From NCBI RefSeq assembly GCF_023333585.1, contig NZ_JAIQZN010000055.1, forward strand, positions 1-50,049: a DNA stretch of 50,049 bases, in the 5' to 3' direction. Source of the stretch: Argonema antarcticum A004/B2. GTDB taxonomy: Bacteria; Cyanobacteriota; Cyanobacteriia; Cyanobacteriales; Aerosakkonemataceae. The notes beneath the pieces were generated by a model. The model did not search any database and had not been told where the DNA came from. It saw nothing but the letters and a program-made list of their open reading frames with translations. Positions 9,193 to 16,494 of this stretch are shown here, piece after piece (position 1 is the stretch's first letter; every line of letters begins with the position of its first letter). The position numbers and the translations under genes are program-made.

Positions 9193-9582
9193 TTAGTCGC
9201 CTTCCACCTCTGCGCGATACTCATCAGCGGACATAGCATCATCAAGTTCGCCAGGGTCGTCGATGCGAACCTTGATTAACCAGCCTTCGCCGTAGGGGTC
9301 TTCCGTCACTAGGTCTGGTGATTGTACCATAGGCTCGTTGCGTTCTACAACGGTGCCAGTGACCGCAGAGTTAAGGTCTTCGACGGCTTTAACGGACTCA
9401 ACGGTTCCGAAGGCTTCTCCCTTTGTCAGCTTTTCGCCGATATCTGGCAATTCGAGAAACACAATATCGCCTAGTTGGTCTATGGCAAAGGCACTAATGC
9501 CGATCGTAGCAATCTCGCCATCGAGTCGTACATACTCGTGGCTGTCAAGGTATTTCAGGTCATCGGGATATTCTAAGGACAT
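9193..9582 (-). CDS. gcvH: Glycine cleavage system H protein
   Basis: A small lipoylated carrier that shuttles the aminomethyl intermediate among the P, T and L proteins. The product has 129 residues, the family's usual length. The lipoylation site is Lys65 in the motif [13 protein letters not shown]. The ATG at 9582 follows a GTGAGGAAGTG-like stretch on the minus strand, with AGGAAG as the ribosome binding site. It stands between gcvP and gcvT on the same strand. The alpha/beta hydrolase at 9803 lies on the opposite strand and splits it from gcvT. Confidence 0.96.
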   Translation of the reverse strand: MSLEYPDDLKYLDSHEYVRLDGEIATIGISAFAIDQLGDIVFLELPDIGEKLTKGEAFGTVESVKAVEDLNSAVTGTVVERNEPMVQSPDLVTEDPYGEGWLIKVRIDDPGELDDAMSADEYRAEVEGD

Positions 9583-9802
9583 TTCACTTCCTCACTCTTT
9601 CAAGTAAAAGATTATAGTTTAGGTAGCTTTGCAAGCAGATGGCGCGATCGCACGCAGGCGGAAACTGGCAGATGCTGATTATTAATACAGATTATCGAGG
9701 TCTTTTCTACTGAAAGCGGACTCTAACAGCTTTTTAGTGTACAACTTTTCTTTAAGCGATCGCTCTGGCTTTCGCTCAATCTTTACTTGGACGATCGATC
9801 CG

Positions 9803-10642
9803 ATGGACAAGAAAACCCTCAAACGGCTGCTAATCGGCGATTTTTCTCTTAAACGACTGGTGCGTTCCGTCCTCTTTGTTTACGCTTCTTTGTGCATATA
9901 CGGCTACTTTTTTACGGACTGGATGATCTTTAAGCCTCAACCCTCCACTTATCAAGACACCAAGGATATTCTCAAGCTGACTGCTGCTGATGGCGTGCAG
10001 ATCTCGGCTGTTTACTTGCCCAATCCTAAAGCAACTTACACTATCCTGTACAGTCACGGCAATGCTGAAGATTTGGGAGATATGTTACCGATACTGCGCG
10101 AATTGCACGACTTGGGTTTTTCTGTATTTGCCTATGATTATCGGGGTTATGGTACGAGTGGGGGAACGCCTTCCGAAAGCAATGCTTATCAGGATATCGA
10201 CACCGCCTACGATTATTTGACAACTAAGCTGAATGTTCCAACTCAGAAGATTATAATCTATGGGCGATCGGTTGGTGGAGGCCCGTCGGTAGATTTAGCT
10301 TCGCGTAAATCTGTTGGGGGTTTGATTGTGGAAAGTGCTTTCACCAAAGCTTTTCTCGTGGTGACGCACATTCCTATTGTACCTTTCGATAAGTTTGCCA
10401 ATATCGATAAAATTAAAAGGGTACGCTGTCCGGTTTTAGTTATTCACGGAACGGCTGATAGCGTGATTCCTTTCTCCCACGGAGAACAACTTTTTGCTGC
10501 TGCAAATGAACCGAAGCGCTTTTTGTGGGTGGAGGGTGCAGATCATAATGACGATCTTACTTCGGTGGCTAGCTATTCTAAAATGCTCCGCGACTTCGGT
10601 CAACTGGTTAGTCAATCTCGAACATCGCCAAATCGCCAATAA
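9803..10642 (+). CDS. Membrane-anchored alpha/beta hydrolase (BEM46/serine-hydrolase type)
   Basis: Predicted serine hydrolase of unknown substrate. From the ATG at 9803 (MDKKTLKRLLIGDF) the product has 279 residues with one N-terminal membrane segment (VLFVYASLCIYGYFF). After it come the oxyanion motif YSHGNAED, the nucleophile elbow GRSVGGG, the Asp loop VIHGTADSVIPF and a C-terminal catalytic His in GADHND. This set and order are typical of BEM46-like hydrolases. An upstream GTG at 9737 would add 22 residues but has no visible ribosome binding site. The gene is divergent from gcvH, with about 220 bases between starts. The fold is clear; the substrate is not. Confidence 0.85.
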   Translation: MDKKTLKRLLIGDFSLKRLVRSVLFVYASLCIYGYFFTDWMIFKPQPSTYQDTKDILKLTAADGVQISAVYLPNPKATYTILYSHGNAEDLGDMLPILRELHDLGFSVFAYDYRGYGTSGGTPSESNAYQDIDTAYDYLTTKLNVPTQKIIIYGRSVGGGPSVDLASRKSVGGLIVESAFTKAFLVVTHIPIVPFDKFANIDKIKRVRCPVLVIHGTADSVIPFSHGEQLFAAANEPKRFLWVEGADHNDDLTSVASYSKMLRDFGQLVSQSRTSPNRQ

Positions 10643-10769
10643 CGCTTTCTAACCCAGCTACTACCCGCGCCAAGCGATCGAAATTAATTTTATCGATCGT
10701 ACCAAGGATGATGCTGAAAATTCCTAACCTGGTCAACGCGGCTCGACTTAATAACTTCATTTTAAACAT
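10608..10769 (-). CDS. Possible 53-residue small protein
   Basis: An open frame starts at ATG 10769 (MFKMKLLSRAALTRLGIFSI) and ends TAA at 10608, overlapping the end of the hydrolase gene by 35 bases. The product looks like a short amphipathic helix followed by LGTIDKINFDRLARVVAGLE. I do not recognise it and see no strong ribosome binding site. It could be a small gene, the tail of a decayed one, or chance. Confidence 0.3.
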   Translation of the reverse strand: MFKMKLLSRAALTRLGIFSIILGTIDKINFDRLARVVAGLESVIGDLAMFEID

Positions 10770-10828
10770 TGTTTTGTAATTAGTTTATTATGTTGTTACG
10801 CAGCCAAGTTAGTTTTTATTTATTGTGT

Positions 10829-11031
10829 TATAGCAACCGCCTTGGCGGTTAGGACATTCTGAATTCCTGAAACGTTGGCGGATTATAAACCCTTCTGACC
10901 CTAGTCCCTAGCCCCTAGTGCAGGATGGCGGAAATAACTCACTACTAAAAATTGCCAATGATTGCTCTGGAAATGTTGATTTTTACCACTGACAACTGAC
11001 CACTGACAACTGACCACTTGCACTAGCTATA
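10829..11031 (+). repeat. MITE-like element, TATAGC...GCTATA family, copy 2 (expanded)
   Basis: The element begins TATAGCAACCGCC and has the core GGCGGTTAGGACATTCT. It then carries CCCTAGTCCCTAGCCCCTAG heptamers, a 60-base stretch, an ACTGACCACTGACA-type array (10976-11019), and ends AGCTATA. At 203 bp it is about twice copy 1, through internal repeat gain. It fills the gap between the hydrolase and the end of gcvT. Confidence 0.7.
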
Positions 11032-11041
11032 CCAGGTTAAA

Positions 11042-12193
11042 CTAAGAAGCTCGATACGAAGCGCGATAAAAAGGTTTTTTGACCACAACAGCGGGATAAG
11101 CCTTACCGCGAATTTCGACTTCTAGTTGCTGACCCAGTTTAGATAGCTGAGTGGGAAGATATGCAAGTGCGATCGCTTTTTCCATTGTCGGCGACCAACT
11201 GCCACTTGTCACCTCTCCCACCTTTTCCCCATTGTGCAACACCGGGTAGCCGTGACGCGCAATATTCCGTCCTTGCATTTCCAAACCTACTAAGCGACGC
11301 TGCACCCCAGCAGCTTTCTGTTCCTCCAACACAGAACGACCGATAAAGTCGCCTTTAGTATCGAGGTGAACAAGCCAACCTAAACCAGCTTCCAGAGGTG
11401 TGGTACGATCGTCAATATCCTGTCCGTAAAGTGCCATTGCCGCTTCCAGGCGCAACGTATCTCTGGCACCCAAACCGCAGGGAACCACACCCGCCGCAAT
11501 CAGACTGCGCCACAATTGCATCCCCACCGCTGGGTCTACCATCACCTCAAACCCATCTTCGCCAGTGTAACCAGTCCGAGCAATGAAAGCCGGTTTATCT
11601 AATACCGTGGCTTCCAAATGACCGAAAGCTTTAATCGGCGTAAGATCTTCCTTGACAAATTGCTGAAGATGTGAGACAGCTTGCGGCCCTTGAACCGCAA
11701 TCAAAACTTGGTCTTTGGAGACATCTTGTAAAGTAACATTAGCTGATTCCAAGTTTGCCAACAACCAAGCTTTATCTCTTGTTCTAGTGGAAGCATTTAC
11801 AATCATCACTCCCCACTGCTCCCCAGACTCATCCTGTCCTTGGTAATAAAAAATTATATCATCCAAAATCCCGGCGTCGGTATTCAGCAGAACGGTATAC
11901 TGAGCTTGACCTGGTTGCAAGCGACTTAAATCCGACGGCACCAAGTATTGAAGTTTGGAAATTAACTCTTGACCCCGCAAGGTAAATTTGCCCATATGGG
12001 AGATATCGAACATCCCCGCATTGGTTCGGATTGCCTGATGTTCTTGCCCAATACCAGTGTACTGCACAGCCATTTCCCATCCGGCAAAGGGAGTTAGTCG
12101 CGCTTTCAATTCTACCGCTAGTTCAAATAGGGGAGTGCGTAACAGGGGTAAAGGTGTTTCGGTTTGATTGCTCATCGTTTTTGGGGAACTCAT
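11042..12193 (-). CDS. gcvT: Aminomethyltransferase, T protein of the glycine cleavage system
   Basis: A folate-dependent enzyme that releases ammonia from aminomethyl-GcvH and forms 5,10-methylene-tetrahydrofolate. The N-terminal motif TPFAGWEMAVQYTGIGQEH, the central ARTGYTGEDGFEV and the LRLEAAMALYGQDI segment are standard for GcvT. The length (up to 383 residues) is normal. The first ATG is at 12193; an in-frame ATG at 12175 (MSNQTETPLPLL) is equally possible, and neither has a clear ribosome binding site. It lies on the same strand as gcvH and gcvP but is separated by an opposite-strand gene, so it probably has its own promoter. I see no glycine riboswitch in the short upstream gap. Confidence 0.95.
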   Translation of the reverse strand: MSSPKTMSNQTETPLPLLRTPLFELAVELKARLTPFAGWEMAVQYTGIGQEHQAIRTNAGMFDISHMGKFTLRGQELISKLQYLVPSDLSRLQPGQAQYTVLLNTDAGILDDIIFYYQGQDESGEQWGVMIVNASTRTRDKAWLLANLESANVTLQDVSKDQVLIAVQGPQAVSHLQQFVKEDLTPIKAFGHLEATVLDKPAFIARTGYTGEDGFEVMVDPAVGMQLWRSLIAAGVVPCGLGARDTLRLEAAMALYGQDIDDRTTPLEAGLGWLVHLDTKGDFIGRSVLEEQKAAGVQRRLVGLEMQGRNIARHGYPVLHNGEKVGEVTSGSWSPTMEKAIALAYLPTQLSKLGQQLEVEIRGKAYPAVVVKKPFYRASYRAS

Positions 12194-12260
12194 TAAGGGT
12201 GAGATTGTATTGAGATTATCTTGATGAATTTATTAATAGACTTTTTGGAAAAATGTTTAG

Positions 12261-12387
12261 AACCCCACCCTAACCCTCCCCGTCCACGGGGAGAGGACAA
12301 GAAATTTCCCCCCTCCCCATCCACAGGAAGGGAACAAGAAATTTCCCCCCTCCCCGTGGACGGGGAGGGGGTTAGGGGGAGGGGTTT
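12261..12387. repeat. GC-rich inverted-repeat element between gcvT and the pterin dehydratase gene
   Basis: The outer arms (about 33 bases, CCCTAACCC...CCACGGGG against CCCCGTGGACGGGGAGG) are inverted. Inside are two direct copies of ACAAGAAATTTCCCCCCTCC. A shorter relative lies at 6063-6108 next to gcvP. It has the form of a dispersed palindromic repeat and could act as a bidirectional terminator. Confidence 0.7.
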
Positions 12388-12411
12388 CCAAGACTTTTGC
12401 AACAGGTCTAA

Positions 12412-12768
12412 TCACTTCTTTTCAGCAACCTGACTGGCAATTTCATCGGTTTTCGCCGCCATAATGAAGTCGTTCTTGTGCAGTCCGCCGATCGAATGAG
12501 TCCACCAGCTTACTGTTACTTTACCCCATTCGGTGAGCAAAGCTGGGTGATGACCTGCTTTTTCGGCTATCTCGCCCACTTTATTGGTAAAGTCTAGGGC
12601 CTTCAGAAAATCGGGAAACTTGTAGATACGTTTCAGCCGAGATTCGCCCTCTTCTTCCACAATATTCCAGTCGGGAATCTGCGGCGAAAGTTGTACAATT
12701 TCTGCGGCGGTGACGCGGGGCGAATCTGCCGTGCAGGCGGTGCATTCTTGTTGTGCTAGTTGTGCCAT
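12412..12768 (-). CDS. 4a-hydroxytetrahydrobiopterin dehydratase (pterin-4a-carbinolamine dehydratase)
   Basis: A small cytoplasmic enzyme that dehydrates 4a-hydroxytetrahydropterins. The 118-residue product carries the family signature [19 protein letters not shown] with the paired His73-His74, followed by [15 protein letters not shown] (His91 and His97). Pro and Trp in the N-terminal [10 protein letters not shown] also fit. An N-terminal extension (residues 1-18) contains two cysteines (CTAC), as in many cyanobacterial versions. It lies upstream of gcvT on the same strand, separated by the GC-rich inverted repeat. No aromatic amino acid hydroxylase is in the window. Confidence 0.92.
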   Translation of the reverse strand: MAQLAQQECTACTADSPRVTAAEIVQLSPQIPDWNIVEEEGESRLKRIYKFPDFLKALDFTNKVGEIAEKAGHHPALLTEWGKVTVSWWTHSIGGLHKNDFIMAAKTDEIASQVAEKK

Positions 12769-12926
12769 AGTTGTCCGTCCTCACTTAGATTAATAATTTT
12801 AGATTTGGGATTAGGGATTAGGGTTTTTGCTCGACGCTTCGACCCTGGTAGTCGGATGAAACATATCTTTTTGATAGTTTACCACAATTTGCGATCGCAC
12901 GGTTCAAACCTCTGGCATTTATACTT

Positions 12927-13053
12927 TATTAACTCAAGTTGCTAATTCGTTCAATTTGCTCTTGTTCGGAATCGATATTAGGTACGTTGTTGCGCTTTAG
13001 CGCTAAAAGAGCGCTAAAGCGCAACAACGTACCTATTGAATTTGAGTTATTAG
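12927..13053 (+). repeat. MITE-like element with a perfect 26-bp hairpin, copy A
   Basis: The ends are TATTAACTCAAGTT and, inverted, AATTTGAGTTATTA. Inside lies a perfect inverted repeat, arms 12979-13004 and 13010-13035, with a 5-base loop AAAAG. The arm starts TAGGTACGTTGTTGCGC and contains TTTAGCGCT. The right end supplies the stop codon of the membrane protein gene at 13050. A diverged inverted copy lies at 26874-26981. Confidence 0.8.
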
Positions 13054-13949
13054 GGCGATCGCTTTTTCGACACATCGTGACTAAGAATCATCAATTGTTC
13101 GCCTAATTGACTTTCTTGAATGGCGATAACTGGAGGACGATCATTAGGATTTGCATTTGGAGGTAAGGCGGGAAACAGATAAATCCAACCGCCACGTTCC
13201 ATCAGTAAACGCCAAACGATCGGATCTTTTGAATCAGCCGTATTTGTTCGTAGCCGTGGCGCTAGATCATTAAATAAACCTTTATCTCCAATGAAATGGT
13301 AGCCTTTTCCTGTAGGAGATTTGAACTCCTGATCGAATTTACGTCCCAAGGCTAAACGGTTTTCAGGCGCAACTAGAGTAACGACGGGTAAAGTAGAATT
13401 TGAGCCAGCATCTCGTCTTGCATCGGCAGTTCCTTGCCAACGTGCTAACCAATATAAAATGATTAATATCCAAAATACTATGACTATTTCATCTAAGAGC
13501 GATCGCAAAAATTTAATCGAGTTAAATTCGGTATAACTAAATTCCGTTAATGATTTAAGCTGTCGAGATATCCAAGATTGTTGACGCTTTTTCATAGGTA
13601 CAATAATGGGCGATCGGAACCTCTCTATTTTTTCAGCAATTGCATTACCTATCGACTGAATCAACCAAAGAGTAATGTGAATGGCCACAGCACTGAAAAC
13701 GAGAGCAACCACTGTTTTCAAAATCGCCCAACCATCACCCAAAAATACCTGTAACGGCACAATAAAAAACGACTGCGCTGGTAAATCTAGCGTGGTTATT
13801 TCCAACTGAAAAAAATAGAAATACGACCAGCGATAAATCCAACCAGTAAAGAAAAGTGCAGCACCCAATAAACCAACAACGCTGGCAATTTTGCCTAAAA
13901 TATTCGGTTCCTGGGTAGGTTCGGGAGTTGGGGACACAAAATCACTCAA
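13050..13949 (-). CDS. Membrane protein of unknown function
   Basis: A 299-residue protein I cannot assign. After a Pro/Glu-rich N-terminus (PTPEPTQEPN) there are hydrophobic segments near residues 21-41, 57-75, 78-101 and 152-170. A soluble C-terminal domain follows from about residue 175 (VVTLVAPENRLALGRKF, then LMERGGWIYLFPALPP). The start at 13949 is a TTG; a GTG four codons on is an alternative. It is divergent from the lipoprotein gene at 14002, with about 50 bases between starts, so a shared regulatory region is likely. Its stop codon lies inside the hairpin element at 12927-13053. A gene is likely; the role is unknown. Confidence 0.75.
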   Translation of the reverse strand: MSDFVSPTPEPTQEPNILGKIASVVGLLGAALFFTGWIYRWSYFYFFQLEITTLDLPAQSFFIVPLQVFLGDGWAILKTVVALVFSAVAIHITLWLIQSIGNAIAEKIERFRSPIIVPMKKRQQSWISRQLKSLTEFSYTEFNSIKFLRSLLDEIVIVFWILIILYWLARWQGTADARRDAGSNSTLPVVTLVAPENRLALGRKFDQEFKSPTGKGYHFIGDKGLFNDLAPRLRTNTADSKDPIVWRLLMERGGWIYLFPALPPNANPNDRPPVIAIQESQLGEQLMILSHDVSKKRSP

Positions 13950-14001
13950 AAGCTAGATGAACTATAATAAGTGTAGCTCAGTAAAAAAGATTGCCGACGC
14001 T

Positions 14002-14583
14002 ATGAAAGCTTTTTTCAAGATATTGGTTGTGGCACTTGTAGCGACAGCGCCCCAGTTAGGAGGATGCACCCGCGCCCCAAGTGGTAACGATGTAGGGAGG
14101 GGAAATTTACCTGCTGCACAAGCACAAGTCAAGGCGGATGAGGCATTAGTACCTGTCGCTTTACCTAAATTGGCAGTAGTTTCCCTCAAAAACGGTGACA
14201 AAATAGACGGTGAGGTAACGGAAATCGATACCAAACAGCAAAAGTTGTCCCTTCAGGGAGAGAAAACTACCTCTTTTCCCCTCAGCCAAGTTGACAAGAT
14301 AGAATTCAGCAAGAATGCTTTAGTTTACAAAACTGATGGGCGTCAGGTTATTCGAGGTGAGGGTGTTGCAGCCGCAGGGGTTCAAGAAAATTGGAAATCT
14401 CTTCAGTTAGATGATTTTCGTTTGCAACAAGGTAAAGGTGAAGTGAAGCTAAAGCCACCTGTAGTTTCTGAATTGAAATTGCAAGGGATTTTGTCTGTGT
14501 CAAAAAATAGGTCTTTTGTAGTAGATGAAATTCAGTTTGATTGGCAAAATAGGACGATGACTATTATGGCAACGCCGTATTAG
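14002..14583 (+). CDS. Predicted lipoprotein
   Basis: From the ATG at 14002 the product has 193 residues and starts MKAFFKILVVALVATAPQLG followed by GC, a lipoprotein signal peptide with a lipobox-like LGGC. This supports 14002 over the in-frame ATG at 13957. The mature part has a linker rich in Ala, Pro and Gly, then a beta-rich domain (KLAVVSLKNGDKIDGEVTEI and FPLSQVDKIEF) that resembles small barrel folds. No catalytic motif is visible. It lies divergent to the membrane protein at 13050-13949. The start and membrane anchoring are well supported; the function is unknown. Confidence 0.8.
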   Translation: MKAFFKILVVALVATAPQLGGCTRAPSGNDVGRGNLPAAQAQVKADEALVPVALPKLAVVSLKNGDKIDGEVTEIDTKQQKLSLQGEKTTSFPLSQVDKIEFSKNALVYKTDGRQVIRGEGVAAAGVQENWKSLQLDDFRLQQGKGEVKLKPPVVSELKLQGILSVSKNRSFVVDEIQFDWQNRTMTIMATPY

Positions 14584-14624
14584 TTTAATTATGTAAGCTA
14601 TTAGATAGTAACAGGGAGGATAAT

Positions 14625-14870
14625 ATGAAAATCAAAGGCATCAAACGTGGGAGAACGATCGAACTGTCAGAGGACGTTAATATTCCTGATGGGCAAGAAG
14701 TGTGTATCGAGATTGAGGTTATTCAGCAAATGAGTAACGAGGAAAGGGTGAAAAAAATGAAGGAATTACTTGCTAATTGGGAAGAGAAAGAAGATTTCAT
14801 AAATACAATGAAAATGCTAGAGGAAGAGAAAAATGCTAAATGGGAAAAACTTTACGGAAACCAATCATAA
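14625..14870 (+). CDS. Antitoxin, DUF104 (AF2212-like) type
   Basis: An 81-residue protein starting MKIKGIKRGRTIELSEDVNI, the beta-rich N-terminus typical of DUF104 antitoxins that pair with PIN-domain toxins. The C-terminal half is a charged helix (EERVKKMKELLANWEEKED), suited to wrapping a toxin. A ribosome binding site (GGGAGG) lies at 14612-14617. The PIN toxin starts 17 bases after its stop. A close relative, 15298-15558, follows that toxin. Pairing with the toxin is inferred from family and spacing. Confidence 0.82.
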   Translation: MKIKGIKRGRTIELSEDVNIPDGQEVCIEIEVIQQMSNEERVKKMKELLANWEEKEDFINTMKMLEEEKNAKWEKLYGNQS

Positions 14871-14887
14871 ATTAAGGCAAGAAAATT

Positions 14888-15283
14888 GTGTATTTGCTAG
14901 ACACAAACATTTGTAGTGCAATCATCAACGAGCATCCTCAAGCAGAGGCTAGATTTTACCCAATATTCAGCCAGTGTTGCCTTTCAACAATTGTGATGGC
15001 AGAACTGTATAAGTCTGCGTACAGCTCTCAAAAAGTTGAAGCAAATCTCAGAAAGATCCACAGCTTTATTAATTTGATCTCAACTATTGTTCAATTTGAT
15101 GAAAATGCTGCGATCGAATTTGCTAAAATCCAGGGTGAGTTAAAAGTAATAGGCAGACCTACAGAGGATATAGATGCGCTCATTGCGGCGGTGGCTCGTT
15201 GTCATGGATATATTCTAGTGACTCACAATACTAGGCATTTTATAAATATTCCTCGCTTGCAATTAGAAGACTGGTTAGAGTAA
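14888..15283 (+). CDS. PIN-domain toxin (VapC-like ribonuclease)
   Basis: A 131-residue PIN-domain protein, expected to cut RNA unless held by its antitoxin. The start is GTG 14888 (MYLLDTNICSAII). Conserved acidic residues are visible: Asp5, Glu39 (MAELYKSA) and Asp96 (TEDIDALIAAVA). The C-terminal LVTHNTRHF motif is also typical of the family. Because the length is normal and the acidic residues are kept, it is probably active. It lies 17 bases after one DUF104-type antitoxin and 14 bases before a second. Confidence 0.88.
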   Translation: MYLLDTNICSAIINEHPQAEARFYPIFSQCCLSTIVMAELYKSAYSSQKVEANLRKIHSFINLISTIVQFDENAAIEFAKIQGELKVIGRPTEDIDALIAAVARCHGYILVTHNTRHFINIPRLQLEDWLE

Positions 15284-15297
15284 TAGGAGGAAATAAG

Positions 15298-15558
15298 ATG
15301 ATAAAAATCAAAGGCATAAAACGAGGTAAAACAATCGAACTCTCAGAGGAAATTAATATTCCTGATGGTCAAGAAGTGGATATCCAGATTGAAGTAATCC
15401 AGCAAATGAGTATGGAGGAAAAATTGGAAAAGATGAAGGAATTTTTAGATAGCCTTACTGATGAAGATAGAGAAGAATGGAGAAAAATGAATGATTTTTT
15501 GGAAAAGGAGCGCCGCCTTCACCGGGAAATAGCGCAAAAAGTATTTGAATTGATGTGA
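15298..15558 (+). CDS. Second DUF104-type antitoxin paralogue
   Basis: An 86-residue paralogue of 14625-14870. The first about 40 residues are nearly identical (IKGIKRGKTIELSEEINIP, then DGQEVDIQIEVIQQMS), while the C-terminal helix differs (DSLTDEDREEWRKMNDFL). A GGAGG site lies at 15286-15290. No toxin gene follows; the next gene encodes a Uma2 nuclease-fold protein. It could be a spare antitoxin, an antitoxin whose toxin was lost, or one that now answers to a toxin elsewhere. Confidence 0.8.
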   Translation: MIKIKGIKRGKTIELSEEINIPDGQEVDIQIEVIQQMSMEEKLEKMKEFLDSLTDEDREEWRKMNDFLEKERRLHREIAQKVFELM

Positions 15559-15628
15559 CGTTATCGCGTGTTTTTACTTAAAAGCCCGGTTTTCATTCGC
15601 GCTAAAGAAGACAAAAGGAAGAAAAACT

Positions 15629-16180
15629 ATGAATCTCACTGTAGAAGATTTAGAAAACTTACAGCTAATTTTACAAGAAAAACAACTTGATTATAAACTC
15701 GAACTTGTAGATGGAAAAATCCAAGTTATGGGTTTATCAGATTATATATCTGAAGTTATTATCGCTCGATTGGTATTTTTGCTGCAAAGCTGGGTGCTAC
15801 CGCGCCAACTCGGTTATGTTACTGGGTCAAGTGCGGGATTTAGATTGCCAAATGGCAATTTACGAGGGCCAGATGTATCTTTTGTTTCTGCTGCACGACT
15901 CAATCCATTACCGCGTTCATTTGCCGAAATTGTCCCCGATTTGATGGTAGAAGTAAAATCGGCTTCGGATAGTATTCCGCCTCTAGAAAAGAAGATTCTA
16001 ATGTTTTTAGAACTGGGTACGCAGGTGGGGATATTAATTGACCCCGATAAACTAACTGTGACGGTTTATCGCTCTACGGGTGAGCCAATTGTGTTAACTG
16101 GTAATGATACGCTGATTATCCCAGAGTTATTTCCTGGCTGGGAATTGCCGATTTCGGAAATTTGGCCGCAAGTGTTTTAG
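15629..16180 (+). CDS. Uma2 family (DUF820) restriction-endonuclease-like protein
   Basis: A 183-residue protein of the large cyanobacterial Uma2 family, which has the PD-(D/E)xK nuclease fold but no settled function. The pattern is clear: GPDVSFVSAARL, then a VPDLMVEVKSASDS core with the Asp and Glu-x-Lys residues, then GTQVGILIDPDKLTVTVYR. The C-terminus ends FPGWELPISEIWP. The ATG at 15629 follows AAAGGAAG. It sits inside a run of toxin-antitoxin genes, a common place for this family. Confidence 0.88.
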   Translation: MNLTVEDLENLQLILQEKQLDYKLELVDGKIQVMGLSDYISEVIIARLVFLLQSWVLPRQLGYVTGSSAGFRLPNGNLRGPDVSFVSAARLNPLPRSFAEIVPDLMVEVKSASDSIPPLEKKILMFLELGTQVGILIDPDKLTVTVYRSTGEPIVLTGNDTLIIPELFPGWELPISEIWPQVF

Positions 16181-16231
16181 TTAAAGGCTGTTGGAGTACA
16201 ATTTTAAGTAAAGTTTATTGCGAGGTAAATT

Positions 16232-16420
16232 ATGGAAGCCGTCAATATCAAACAAGAAGCCCGACGATTAATCGATAGCTTACCTGAAAACTCTACCTGG
16301 GATGACCTGATGTATGCAATTTATGTTAGGCAAACAGTAGAAGCGGGACTGGCTGATAGCAGAGATGGTAAAATAATTCCTGTTGAGGAAGTACGCAAGA
16401 AATTTGGATTACCAGAGTGA
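16232..16420 (+). CDS. Antitoxin-like protein of a ParE-type module
   Basis: A 62-residue protein (MEAVNIKQEARRLIDSLP, then YVRQTVEAGLADSRDGKI, then VRKKFGLPE) of the small helical type that precedes ParE/RelE toxins in cyanobacteria. Its stop codon overlaps a GTG at 16417 that opens the first 16 codons of a ParE-like toxin. The antitoxin is thus complete but its partner is cut short. Confidence 0.8.
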   Translation: MEAVNIKQEARRLIDSLPENSTWDDLMYAIYVRQTVEAGLADSRDGKIIPVEEVRKKFGLPE

Positions 16421-16467
16421 AAGTTTATTGGACAGAGCCAGCAGTAGAACATCTTCTTGCTTATTAG
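16417..16467 (+). pseudogene. Truncated ParE/RelE-type toxin stub
   Basis: The GTG at 16417 overlaps the antitoxin stop and reads MKVYWTEPAVEHLLAY before a TAG. This matches the usual start of ParE-family toxins (pattern VxWTExAxxxLxxI), which run to about 95 residues. The remaining 80 residues are gone, and the TPR-CHAT gene begins 28 bases later. The toxin is therefore almost certainly inactive. Confidence 0.7.
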
Positions 16468-16494
16468 GGTTGCTAATTCCAGGGAAGTGGGGCG

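Noticed and set aside
12194-12260. Glycine riboswitch upstream of gcvT
   Set aside because: The gap is too short and lacks the GGAGAG and conserved stem motifs.
12221-12433. 70-residue open frame between gcvT and the pterin dehydratase
   Set aside because: It is encoded almost entirely by the GC-rich inverted repeat, and the product is low complexity.
13310-13345. tRNA-like T-arm (GGAGTTCAAATCTCC on the minus strand)
   Set aside because: It lies within the coding frame of the membrane protein, and no acceptor, D or anticodon arm is present.
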